Part shown: positions 61,001 to 64,000 of the stretch, in pieces
Position numbering within the stretch: position 1 is the stretch's first letter
Layout: each line of letters opens with the position of its first letter
Source: Sipunculus nudus
Taxonomy: Eukaryota > Annelida > Sipuncula > Golfingiida > Sipunculidae
NCBI GenBank assembly: GCA_026874595.1
Contig: CM049319.1
Span: 14,785,601-14,849,600, forward strand
DNA: 64,000 nucleotides
Direction of reading: 5' to 3'
Program-made: the position numbers and the translations under genes
Notes under the pieces: generated by a model
Told to the model about the DNA's origin: nothing
The model's input: the letters and a program-made list of their open reading frames with translations, nothing else
The model's database searches: none

Positions 61001-62365
61001 GGTTAAGTAAACCTATTCCATGTGCGTTTGTTGTGTGATGGGAGGATTTCATCCAGAACCCAGACTTTGCCCTGATTTGATTGGCTGGTACACATGTGAC
61101 ATCATGGACTGATTTTTATCAACAACTCAGATCTAGTAATGCATGTTTTTTTAATTCTCTGCTGAAAATTTGGGACTGACAGAGGCAGAAATACTGTACT
61201 TTTATGGAGATCTAGAATTTTTTGTCACAGGGGATTTTCCAGCGTGTGAAGTCACTGCGGAGTTGACAGTGCTCATAGATGTGCCAATTGTTGTTGAACA
61301 TATCACACAACCTCATGTTTTTAGTATAAAAACAGATAGAACCTAGATGTGTCAGAATGACACAAATGCCCCTGCCTGGAGCAAATTAGAAATACTTGTT
61401 AAAGTTTGTAAAATTTTCTATGTTCAGGAGCTGTCATATAGTCAAAAGTTGGTCAACCGGGACAAAACACAAACTTGATTTTTAAGTGGTCATTTTGCTG
61501 CCACACACAAAAAATTAGGCCAATATCTGCAGGATTGCGAAAAAAAAGTCCATACATGTGCATTTGTCTGGAAAATTTCTATTGTTTCATGAAATTTTCC
61601 TATGTTCAGGAGCCGTAAAACGGTCAAAATTAGGTCAACTGGGACGAAACGCGAACTTGATTTGTAACTGGTCTATATCTGCCCACACACCAAAAATCTG
61701 GCCAATATCTGCAGGCATTGGTAAAAAAAGTCCATACATGTGTATCTGTCATGAATATTTCTATTTTTCATGAAATTGTCTATCTTTCGGAGCCATCATA
61801 CGGTCAAAATTAGGTCAACTGAGACAATACGAAAACTCGATCTGTGAGTGGTCATTCTGCTGCCACACACCAAAAATTAGGCCAATATCTGCAGGCATTG
61901 CCAAAAAAGTCTGTACAACTGTTTCATTTTGAAATTACGGAAGGACAGAATGACTGGTTAATGGACATGGGTAAAACTATATGCCCTGGCCACTTTGTGG
62001 TGGGGGCATAAAAATGTTTTTCCTCCAGGAATTGGGCTCATTTTATATAACATCTATATTAATATTTTTTTCACAGGCAATTATTTTATATGATAATATA
62101 ATGAGATTTGGAATACGTTTGCTTGACCTAAAGTACAGGAGCAATGTGGCATCATGGCTTACCTGGAATAGTGACAGGTATAGCCCCCAGAGGGCAGCAT
62201 AGATCATTGAGTTTCTGAGGGGCTTGGCCACCAAGCTGATGAAGGCCAGTGCTGTCCCAACCAGAGCGAGCAGGTCCATTCCTCGCTGAATGCTCAGCCC
62301 AAGTCGCGGCATGAAGCGGAGCAATGTGGGAGAGCCAGTGGTGAGGTCATGTAGAGAATTTGCCT
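10876..62365 (-). CDS. LMF2: Lipase maturation factor 2 (LMF2), 5' end beyond window
   Basis: An ER multi-pass membrane protein of the lipase maturation factor family; LMF1 is needed for folding of lipoprotein, hepatic and endothelial lipases, and the client of LMF2 is less clear. Fifteen exon positions join in consistent phase: 62163-62365, 55512-55540, 52355-52548, 51862-51887, 50090-50242, 30414-30534, 26721-26876, 25951-26056, 24637-24736, 24048-24163 or 21289-21404, 19890-20014, 19011-19124, 17081-17186, 11492-11603, 10876-11046. They total 1832 nt (609 complete codons plus stop). Conserved blocks seen are [62 protein letters not shown] and [16 protein letters not shown]. These match LMF2 rather than LMF1. 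Human LMF2 has about 707 residues, so roughly 50-60 N-terminal residues should lie beyond 64000. The second-largest intron contains repeats; the largest contains a whole opposite-strand gene. Confidence 0.95.
11492..11603 (-). CDS. LMF2: LMF2 coding exon w14
   Basis: Acceptor TTTGTAG|GTAC, donor CTACAG|GTCAGT. 112 nt, entered with two bases pending and left in phase 0. Encodes [17 protein letters not shown], aligning with the vertebrate segment ending in EEFFPSVSLGDP. Confidence 0.9.
12457..12470. repeat. Poly-G run
   Basis: Uninterrupted run of G inside an LMF2 intron. Confidence 0.9.
12987..13032. repeat. (GA)n microsatellite
   Basis: Alternating GA run flanked by purine-only DNA to about 13085. 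The open frames across it are low-complexity artefacts. Confidence 0.92.
13520..14110. promoter_or_regulatory. CpG-rich patch with two inverted CCAAT boxes
   Basis: Strikingly richer in G+C and CpG than its surroundings. Two ATTGG (inverted CCAAT) boxes lie at 14037-14041 and 14092-14096, each in an NF-Y-like context. It could be an internal promoter inside LMF2 or a foreign insertion. A 56-residue minus-strand frame (13610-13780, basic N-terminus) lies within it but matches nothing recognised. Confidence 0.3.
14950..16290 (+). repeat. Family D element: direct dimer of about 690-bp units
   Basis: Two diverged direct copies, about 14960-15640 and 15645-16200. Shared landmarks include GAAAATTAAATC, ACATGCCATGGCCAAA, CAAAATTTAAGGTAC, TTATGTTTGG, TTTCTGGCAT and TCGAAGGAA. 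It ends in a GGACGGACATCCGGAC tract and then AGCTGAGCTAAAAAATG, a tail shared with other repeats here. Confidence 0.7.
17081..17186 (-). CDS. LMF2: LMF2 coding exon w13
   Basis: Acceptor TTTTTATTCAG|TTATGG, donor AAATG|GTGAGT. 106 nt with two bases pending at each end. Encodes [19 protein letters not shown], aligning with the vertebrate segment ending PFHKQPPTYVRA. Confidence 0.9.
17230..18098 (+). mobile_element. TTAA-MITE family A copy A2, split by a hAT insertion
   Basis: The element starts at TTAA (17230-17233) and runs to TTAA (18095-18098). The body matches copies A3-A5. Its right terminal repeat GGGCCCCTTTAA is interrupted at GCCCCTTT by the hAT element at 17688-18088. Removing the insertion and one GCCCCTTT leaves a roughly 460-bp element. 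Confidence 0.85.
17688..18088. mobile_element. hAT-type MITE with perfect 8-bp TSD
   Basis: Ends are TAGGGCTGAAAGGAGTAC and GTACCCGTTTCAGCCCTA, inverted repeats matching at 16 of 18 positions. They are flanked by identical 8-bp GCCCCTTT at 17680-17687 and 18089-18096, the target-duplication length of the hAT superfamily. Subterminal parts are rich in GAGTACTCGAGT-like motifs. 401 bp, no transposase, so non-autonomous. Confidence 0.9.
18517..18570. repeat. Perfect 21-bp inverted repeat (hairpin, 12-nt loop)
   Basis: 18517-18537 (beginning ACATAGGAGCCGTTTTC) and 18550-18570 are exact reverse complements, separated by CTTTATGCAAAT. It lies in the LMF2 intron between w12 and w13, and the hairpin can form from either strand's transcript. 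It could be a tiny foldback, a hairpin RNA or a cruciform. Confidence 0.85.
19011..19124 (-). CDS. LMF2: LMF2 coding exon w12
   Basis: Acceptor TTTTTCACAG|CCCCTC, donor AGAAG|GTAGGG. 114 nt; encodes [16 protein letters not shown], one of the most conserved LMF2 blocks, then [17 protein letters not shown]. Confidence 0.94.
19890..20014 (-). CDS. LMF2: LMF2 coding exon w11
   Basis: Acceptor ATTTTTAG|GATG, donor GTAGTAG|GTAAGG. 125 nt; encodes [30 protein letters not shown] and AMPPVV, the conserved lumenal C-terminal core. Its first base completes a codon begun by whichever w10 exon is used (AG or TC). Confidence 0.95.
21289..21404 (-). CDS. LMF2: LMF2 alternative exon w10b (mutually exclusive partner of w10a)
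   Basis: Acceptor GATTTGTTCAG|GTACC, donor CCGATC|GTAAGG. 116 nt, enters in phase 0 and leaves with two bases (TC, giving Ser with the next G). Encodes 38 residues starting [11 protein letters not shown] and ending [11 protein letters not shown]. Same length, phase and position as w10a, with 15 of 38 residues identical. VPY, LW and AV resemble vertebrate LMF2, so this copy looks the more ancestral. Using both exons would shift the frame, because 116 is not a multiple of 3. Confidence 0.85.
21955..22803 (+). mobile_element. TTAA-MITE family A copy A3, interrupted by about 385 bp
   Basis: It starts at TTAA (21955-21958). The 5' part matches A4/A5 to about 22232 and the 3' part resumes at about 22617, ending GGTTGGCCCCTTCAA near 22803. 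The intervening 385 bp is unrelated, begins near TCCCCCATTTCC, and may be another element or a replacement. Confidence 0.75.
24048..24163 (-). CDS. LMF2: LMF2 alternative exon w10a (mutually exclusive partner of w10b)
   Basis: Acceptor CATGCAG|GTGCCC, donor TTTAGGAG|GTAATG. 116 nt, phase 0 in and two bases (AG) out. Encodes 38 residues starting [11 protein letters not shown] and ending [11 protein letters not shown], giving R-R-M-T at the next junction as in vertebrates. It lies 2.6 kb upstream of w10b in transcript order. The block sits just before the conserved YGLFRRMTG core in the ER lumen. Confidence 0.88.
24637..24736 (-). CDS. LMF2: LMF2 coding exon w9
   Basis: Acceptor CTTGACAG|ATCT, donor AGCCTG|GTAAGA. 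100 nt; encodes 33 residues including a membrane segment, [19 protein letters not shown]. Confidence 0.88.
25080..25540. repeat. GAGTC/AAGTC-rich MITE-like repeat
   Basis: Dense imperfect repeats of AAGTCTGAGT and GAGTC at both sides of an AT-rich middle, with loosely inverted ends (GATATAGTGGAGTC and ACTCCTGTAGTC). It resembles subterminal repeats of hAT-type MITEs. Boundaries and class are uncertain. Confidence 0.35.
25951..26056 (-). CDS. LMF2: LMF2 coding exon w8
   Basis: Acceptor TTGTTTTGCAG|CCTTTG, donor TTTTTCA|GTAAGT. 106 nt; encodes [20 protein letters not shown] and a following hydrophobic stretch ending WEILNALF, aligning with the vertebrate segment around LPTVWLGVASLVWEL. Confidence 0.9.
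26721..26876 (-). CDS. LMF2: LMF2 coding exon w7
   Basis: Acceptor TTAATTCCAG|GTAC, donor ACTGTAG|GTAAGG. 156 nt; encodes 51 residues with a membrane segment ([19 protein letters not shown]), followed by [14 protein letters not shown]. Confidence 0.92.
27400..27750 (+). repeat. Interspersed repeat fragment left of B2 (family G-like)
   Basis: Text such as GACCTTTGAAC, TGACCCCAAAATC and GGGTTCTTACTAGAGTCC resembles the family G sequence at 29330-30285, which continues on the other side of B2. This suggests B2 landed in or beside an older G copy. 27620-27750 may be a further short element. Confidence 0.4.
27751..29216 (+). mobile_element. Pearl/Helitron-like element, family B copy B2
   Basis: Starts near AACTAGAATACGGGTAG with a 7-bp-stem hairpin (GTAGTCG-ACAAG-CGACTAC, 27764-27782) followed by TATTCGCC. 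Ends with the hairpin at 29182-29211 (GTATCC..., loop, ...GATAC). The body has about eight units alternating between two roughly 140-bp types; each carries GGTGGCGCCACC or a near copy, one type followed by AGTTTTGCG and the other by TGTCATAAAATC. Hairpins at both ends, subterminal inverted motifs and a tandem-repeat core fit non-autonomous Helitron-like elements described in bivalves (pearl, HINE). Confidence 0.75.
29330..30285 (+). repeat. Family G interspersed element
   Basis: Recurrent phrases (TGACCTTGATCTGTGACC, GGTCAGTAGTTGCTGAG, GACAGACAGAGACTGATAG) end in ATTACTATAGGGTACC...AAGCAGGGCCGC, the same ending as the element at 60330-60850. It sits directly left of exon w6. Confidence 0.55.
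30414..30534 (-). CDS. LMF2: LMF2 coding exon w6
   Basis: Acceptor TTTTCCACAG|ATTCTG, donor AATAGAG|GTGAGT. 121 nt; encodes [20 protein letters not shown] and LPLVDDQF, the family's signature GNYNFFN block. The intron upstream of it, 30535-50089, is 19.6 kb and contains the ROCO gene. Confidence 0.95.
30560..30719. mobile_element. Mariner-type MITE (CAGTGGAACCTGT), family H copy H1
   Basis: Left end CAGTGGAACCTGTCT; body AAGACCACC and GGTGGTCTCATAACAC; right end ACAAGTCTCATTT, a decayed inverted copy. Same family as H2 at 42940-43106. It lies just upstream of LMF2 exon w6 (minus strand). Confidence 0.65.
30893..30990 (+). mobile_element. TTAA-MITE family A, short fragment
   Basis: Contains ATGTGATTTCTGG, TTTGCATACATATTAATGA and GGGAATTCCTG, which match the 5' portion of copies A2-A3. 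Heavily truncated. Confidence 0.5.
31449..31694. mobile_element. hAT-like MITE (CAGGGATGGACATTAA)
   Basis: Left end CAGGGATGGACATTAATGG; right end AAGTTAATGTTGAGTCCTG, a roughly inverted match. The interior holds several GGGCAAGT/ACTTGCCC motifs. No clear target duplication was found. Confidence 0.55.
32030..32370 (+). repeat. Two-copy tandem duplication, period about 170 bp
   Basis: The pairs GCCTGTCAAAATGCTT / GCCTGTCAAAATTCTT and TTATGAATATGCATG / TTATGAATATGTATG recur about 170-190 bp apart, followed in both by CAACATATAA and ATTATAT-TGAGCAG. The copies are diverged. Confidence 0.6.
32371..36360. other. AT-rich LMF2 intron DNA, no gene recognised
   Basis: Mostly AT-rich sequence between LMF2 w6 and the ROCO gene. 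The patches at 33080-33320 and 36130-36420 are less AT-rich and could hold untranslated exons of the plus-strand ROCO gene, but no supported splice structure or protein match is visible. Confidence 0.45.
37151..37402. repeat. Recent 126-bp tandem duplication
   Basis: The block starting ATGATAAAATAAATATTAAA at 37151 recurs at 37277 almost without change (only AAAAGGTTTTCC versus AAAAGGGTTTCC and the junction differ). It ends about 165 bp upstream of the ROCO start codon. Confidence 0.92.
37570..42522 (+). CDS. MFHAS1-like: ROCO-family protein (LRR-Roc-COR), MFHAS1-like
   Basis: Two coding exons: 37570-37858 (donor TTACAA|GTAAGT, phase 1) and 39710-42522 (acceptor TTTTGAATCAG|AAAAAG). They give 1033 residues; human MFHAS1 has 1052. 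Residues 1-75 are basic and Ser/Pro-rich, probably disordered. About 100-480 are leucine-rich repeats of the LxxLxLxxNxIxxLP type. A Roc GTPase domain follows: P-loop GDKQSGKT at 508-515, switch-like DIGG at 556-559, TQCD at 616-619 in the place of NKxD. The COR domain begins near 725 ([37 protein letters not shown]). There is no kinase domain, which separates it from LRRK proteins. Vertebrate MFHAS1 acts in Toll-like receptor and MAPK signalling; that role is not established here. A splice acceptor (TTATTTACAG, ending 37554) just before the ATG suggests a 5' untranslated exon upstream. The gene is nested in an LMF2 intron on the opposite strand. Confidence 0.92.
38052..38997. mobile_element. 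Mariner-type MITE (CAGTAAAACCT...) carrying an internal insertion
   Basis: Left end CAGTAAAACCTAACTTAAC, right end TTTTGAGGTTTCACTG, inverted copies of each other, flanked by TA at 38050-38051 and 38998-38999. ACAACC and GTTGTA motifs continue the inversion inward. Between the ends lies an unrelated tandem-repeat element (family C, 38105-38905). Confidence 0.8.
38105..38905 (-). repeat. Family C tandem-repeat element inside the MITE
   Basis: Four or more units of 160-215 bp, each with ACATGTATGGACTTTTTT, TGCCTGCAGATA, GATTTTTGGTGT and CAGTTGACCTA. The right end (GCTCCAGGCGGGGGCATTCA, then CGTTCTGACACATCTAG) is the inverse of the start of the copy at 61342. Confidence 0.8.
42940..43106. mobile_element. 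Mariner-type MITE, family H copy H2, in the ROCO 3' UTR
   Basis: Right end ACACAGGTTTCACTG followed by TA; internal AAGACCACC motifs in both orientations; left end decayed (GAGGAATCGGTCTC). Matches H1 at 30560-30719. Confidence 0.7.
43761..43766 (+). terminator. Candidate poly(A) signal of the ROCO gene
   Basis: AATAAA about 1.24 kb after the stop codon, followed by TGTGACATT and GT-rich DNA. No coding features lie between. Confidence 0.5.
44058..46080 (+). mobile_element. Pearl/Helitron-like element, family B copy B3
   Basis: Starts near AAACTAGAATATGGGTAGTC with a hairpin (GTAGTCG-ACAAG-CGACTAT) then TATCCGC. Ends with an almost perfect hairpin at 46051-46080: GTATCCGCAAAAC, loop TCT, then the complement with one extra G. 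The core has twelve units spaced about 130-150 bp that strictly alternate between two types, a higher-order repeat of about 278 bp. Each unit carries GGTGGCGCCACC or a one-base variant at its centre. No protein is encoded. Confidence 0.8.
46081..46410 (+). repeat. Adjacent B1-like repeat units right of B3
   Basis: Three further palindrome units follow the terminal hairpin directly (GCTGGCACCACCAGTCTT, AGGTGGCGCCACCAGTCTTG, AGGTGGCACCACCTGTCTTG). They resemble the B1 subfamily rather than B3, as if B3 inserted into or next to a B1-type element. Confidence 0.6.
46411..46810. repeat. Degenerate short-period repeat
   Basis: Phrases such as TGAACTCTTGACCT, GCAGTCTGC-AAAGCTATA and AAATAG recur irregularly. 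Class unknown. Confidence 0.45.
47160..48320 (+). repeat. Family E tandem-repeat element
   Basis: Units of roughly 200 bp built around TTCAGCTTCCCGTAA, CAGCCAAAA, ACCATTTGAACAAACTT and GTTTTTGAGA. It contains one GGTGGCGCCACC near 47814. It ends in CGCACGACGGACGCCGCC and GTTCGCTAAAAAG, resembling the tail of family D. Confidence 0.65.
48622..49088 (-). mobile_element. TTAA-MITE family A copy A4
   Basis: 467 bp. The left end CTAAAGGGGCGAAACCACC and right end GGCGATTGGGCACCTTAA are inverted, and the right TTAA is intact. The body matches A5 over its whole length. Short open frames across it are coincidental. Confidence 0.85.
50090..50242 (-). CDS. LMF2: LMF2 coding exon w5
   Basis: Acceptor TATTTCTGTTTCAG|TGTATA, donor ACACAG|GTGAGT. 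153 nt, phase 0 at both ends; 51 residues including [20 protein letters not shown] and [17 protein letters not shown]. The acceptor and first dozen codons are repeated three more times upstream (see the repeat at 50190-50410). Confidence 0.95.
50190..50410 (-). repeat. 50-bp tandem repeat made of the w5 splice acceptor and exon head
   Basis: Four copies on the minus strand of CAGTATTTCTGTTTCAG, then TGTATACC-AC, then CT-GCCTGGTA-TTTCA. Potential exon starts fall at 50242, 50292, 50341 and 50390 (spacing 50, 49, 49). Only the first joins the conserved LMF2 sequence. Confidence 0.9.
51862..51887 (-). CDS. LMF2: LMF2 micro-exon w4 (26 nt)
   Basis: Acceptor CATTTTTTCAG|CCCTC, donor AGCCAG|GTATGT. 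With the pending G it encodes A-L-N-W-H-Y-E-S-Q, aligning with vertebrate ALTYHYETQ between w3 and w5. Phase fits on both sides. Confidence 0.93.
52355..52548 (-). CDS. LMF2: LMF2 coding exon w3
   Basis: Acceptor CTGTTTACAG|GGACATT, donor CTAACAG|GTACTA. 194 nt; encodes [20 protein letters not shown] and [20 protein letters not shown], the most conserved part of the family. Confidence 0.96.
53483..54716. mobile_element. Composite element with CACTGCCAAAAA inverted ends around a gypsy fragment
   Basis: Left end GCACTGCCAAAAATAATTTT then CTTGAAAAGA; right end TTTTTCAAGAAAAATA then TTTTTTGGCAGTG. These are inverted copies. The right third (54360-54716) is rich in TTTTCTTG/CAAGAAAA and has an internal perfect 14-bp inverted repeat (AAGATACATTATCT). 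The middle holds a broken retrotransposon integrase. Superfamily unknown. Confidence 0.55.
53523..54110 (+). pseudogene. Ty3/gypsy-type integrase fragment (broken)
   Basis: The open part (to the TAA at 53784-53786) reads as an H2C2 integrase zinc-binding domain: [24 protein letters not shown] and C-HTCHGC. Beyond the stop the frame continues into a DDE core with recognisable DNGPQF and KVEH remnants plus at least one frame disruption. No protease, reverse transcriptase, RNase H or LTR was found, so this is an isolated dead fragment of a metavirid-type retrotransposon in the LMF2 intron. Confidence 0.8.
55512..55540 (-). CDS. LMF2: LMF2 micro-exon w2 (29 nt)
   Basis: Acceptor TTTATTTTCAG|GTAGG, donor CAATG|GTAAGT. 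Encodes V-G-Q-T-F-L-W-F-Q plus TG of a Trp codon completed by w3, aligning with vertebrate VGQVFLYFQW. Phases match on both sides. Confidence 0.93.
55930..56040. repeat. Iterated ATGCGC units in the left arm
   Basis: About seven units of 15-16 bp such as CCAGATGCGCCACTC and CCAGATGCGCAACTG, mirrored in the right arm at about 60080-60190. Subterminal arrays of this kind often bind a transposase; that function is inferred. Confidence 0.7.
57235..58600. repeat. Diverged direct repeat inside the long-TIR element
   Basis: 57235-57480 and 58375-58600 share landmarks in the same order: TTCAAATGAA, AAAATCATTTA, AAGTTCAGAAATATTC, AACCTAT, ACGAAAA-T and TGGTGTGAA. The copies are well diverged. Confidence 0.6.
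60330..60850 (+). repeat. Family G interspersed element, second copy
   Basis: Repeated phrases (GATGGAGTCCTCATA twice, AATCATCCC three times, GACAGAAAATCT) end in GATTACTATAGGGCACTG...AAGCAGGGCCCT, where CTGCTT and AAGCAG form a terminal hairpin. The end matches the element at 29330-30285. Confidence 0.6.
61342..62012 (+). mobile_element. Family C tandem-repeat element with terminal hairpin
   Basis: Starts AGATGTGTCAGAATGACAC, AAATGCCCCTGCCTGGAGCA. Three or more units of about 180-200 bp with ATCTGCAGG, AAAGTCCATACATGTG and GGTCAACTGGGAC. Ends in an imperfect hairpin, ATGCCCTGGCCAC-TTT-GTGGTGGGGGCAT, 61981-62009. This is the complete form of the copy inside the MITE at 38052-38997. Confidence 0.75.
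62163..62365 (-). CDS. LMF2: LMF2 coding exon w1 (most 5' exon in the window)
   Basis: Acceptor TTATTATTTCCAG|AGGCA, donor TTCCAG|GTAAGC. 203 nt, two bases pending at the 5' side; 67 residues with two membrane segments ([18 protein letters not shown] and [14 protein letters not shown]). It aligns with residues about 60-125 of vertebrate LMF2, so the start codon lies beyond 64000. No N-terminal signal-anchor sequence was found between 62366 and 64000. Confidence 0.95.
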
Positions 62366-62886
62366 CTGGAAATAATAAAATATGTAATATAAACTGAACA
62401 GAATATTGGAAAATTTGCATATTTAAGTGCTAAAAGCAAATTGTGTTAAGTTATGGCAGTCTTTTCAACACAACTGCCTGATGATTTTTTGAATAAGAAC
62501 CATCCTAGCCCCATTTTCCCTAAAATGAAAAATTAAATTGATACAAAATATTTCCACTCTCCTGGGAACAATTTTTTGTGTCATCATTTGTGAAAAATTC
62601 AGGCATGTGCATTAGTTCACAATTTAAAAAGTATGTAATTTTACCAGATATAAATGCAAAATCACCTTTTACAATACAGTTGTGAAAGTTTACAAACTTC
62701 CATGCAAATCTCCAGTTATTGTATGAACCCATGAAACCTGCACTGCCACCCCTCCTCAAAATGAACTGGTTGGAATATTCTAGAAATCTTGACTGCTTTA
62801 GGAGTACATGGTTGTGATACAGGTGGTCTATTTGCAAGGTTGGGGTGACCTTTAAAACTCCACAAAAGATTTTACATCTTATATGA

Positions 62887-63339
62887 TTAAGGGGGCCCAA
62901 TCACCTATCTGACCTTTATATACTTAAATAATCCCTCAGAGCTTTTATAAAAAAAGGCCAGAAAACAAGGATATAACCGGCCTCAGGCTGCTTGTTTTGT
63001 TTATATAAATGTGTCTAAAATATGTGGGGTCGGAAAAATAATCAACACAAATCCAACATTGGCATCTATCAGCAAGAGCTTTGCAAATGGCGTTTTGCAA
63101 CAAGTGGCCTTTCTACCTCCGCACATATGCAACCTACCACCTTGGGTTACTTTTTTTCCATTTGTCAACATTGTTGTGTTTATGAATATGTTGTTGATAA
63201 ACAAGTTCATACATCCTTCAGGAAGGTCTTTTAAGAATTTTCACAACCAAAATTACCCTGAGGTCATTAATATATAGACAAAGGAAGCCAGAAATCACAT
63301 TAATACTTTTTCAAAAGGTAGGTGAATAGGCCACTTTAA
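62887..63339 (-). mobile_element. TTAA-MITE family A copy A5 (best preserved)
   Basis: 453 bp bounded by TTAA on both sides (62887-62890 and 63336-63339). The inverted ends TTAAGGGGGCCCAATCACCT and TTAAAGTGGCCTATTCACCT match at most positions. No coding capacity. TTAA target duplication is typical of piggyBac-type elements, although the ends do not begin with the usual CCC. Confidence 0.85.
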
Positions 63340-64000
63340 AATTAGGGAGAATTAAAATCATATGTTCAGAAATGACACTTTCACAACTTTGGTACATGTG
63401 AGGTGTGAATCTTATTCTGATTTGAACACTTCTGAACATGACCTAACAACACTGGGGACTCAACAACCATCAATAAAAGCAACTTATACTTCAGTTAGTT
63501 CCCTGATCCATTCTTCAAGAAATGGTATATTTTACCTGTCTGCTATATATAAAAGAAGAGTACAAGTCTACAGACCTAAATAAATATATATGTTCGTTCA
63601 TGATAAATTTATTCCTACTGCTGGCTGGACATTTCGGCTGAGTGCTAAGTCCCATGATCTCTTGTTTTAGTCAGTTGCCACTGATGTATGTTCATACATT
63701 GCATGACAGTTAAACATATGACAGCATTTCTTTAAGAGTTTAAATATTATCCCCTATCTTACTACCCTTAGCTCCTCTACAAAATGTTTCAGAAAAATAT
63801 AGTAAAAAAATCTGGCCTCATACTTCCATTCAAAGGGAGGCACTTAAACCCCCTCCCTGCACTCTCTCACACACACAATATAAATATACAAACAAATTTC
63901 AACGATAACACATAAACATATAACAATATACATTATAAAATACATGAAAAAAAGGAGCACATCATAAGTAGACCACAGATGCTAATACAGAATACCTGCT
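63340..64000 (-). other. LMF2 intron DNA at the window edge
   Basis: No repeat or gene recognised. On the minus strand the last bases read AGCAG|GTATTC (possible donor with exon end at 63996), which could be the end of the preceding LMF2 exon, but too little is present to tell. Confidence 0.3.

Noticed and set aside
62520-62900. 126-codon minus-strand frame near LMF2 exon w1
   Set aside because: Does not resemble the LMF2 N-terminus and runs into MITE A5 flanking DNA. The missing first exon is more likely beyond 64000.

Overview
This is a eukaryotic genomic window and almost certainly molluscan, most likely bivalve. The evidence is AT-rich DNA, GT-AG introns of up to about 20 kb, metazoan ER-stress and ER-folding genes, and dense non-autonomous repeats of the pearl/Helitron-like kind common in bivalves, with short TIR elements. 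The organism call is an inference; no rRNA or mitochondrial marker is present. No tRNA, rRNA or CRISPR was found.

Layout. (1) 809-6090, plus strand: a two-exon PPP1R15 gene (eIF2-alpha phosphatase regulatory subunit, CReP/GADD34 family). It has a candidate TATA box, two upstream ORFs, a promoter-proximal ATF-like site and a long 3' UTR that includes a degenerate minisatellite. (2) 6100-10875: the intergenic stretch where PPP1R15 and the next gene converge, filled with repeats. (3) 10876-64000 and beyond, minus strand: an LMF2 (lipase maturation factor 2) gene. Fifteen coding exon positions were traced base by base with consistent reading phase, giving 609 complete codons; the first exon(s) lie beyond the right edge. 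Two exons are micro-exons (29 and 26 nt). One position is occupied by two same-length, homologous, probably mutually exclusive exons (24048-24163 and 21289-21404). (4) 37570-43790, plus strand: a complete LRR-Roc-COR (ROCO, MFHAS1-like) gene nested inside the 19.6 kb LMF2 intron, on the opposite strand.

The rest is mobile and repetitive DNA: three pearl/Helitron-like elements built on a GGTGGCGCCACC palindrome; a TTAA-flanked MITE family in at least five copies, one split by a hAT element with a perfect 8-bp target duplication; mariner-type CAGT...ACTG MITEs, one with a tandem-repeat element inside it; a 4.3-kb element with about 780-bp terminal inverted repeats; and a broken Ty3/gypsy integrase fragment bracketed by CACTGCCAAAAA ends.

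Two of the genes relate to the ER: PPP1R15 ends the integrated stress response by directing PP1 to phospho-eIF2-alpha, and LMF2 belongs to an ER membrane family that helps secreted lipases fold. That pairing may be chance. The strongest leads are the paired LMF2 exons, the repeated splice acceptor at 50190-50410, and the uORF and ATF-site arrangement of PPP1R15.
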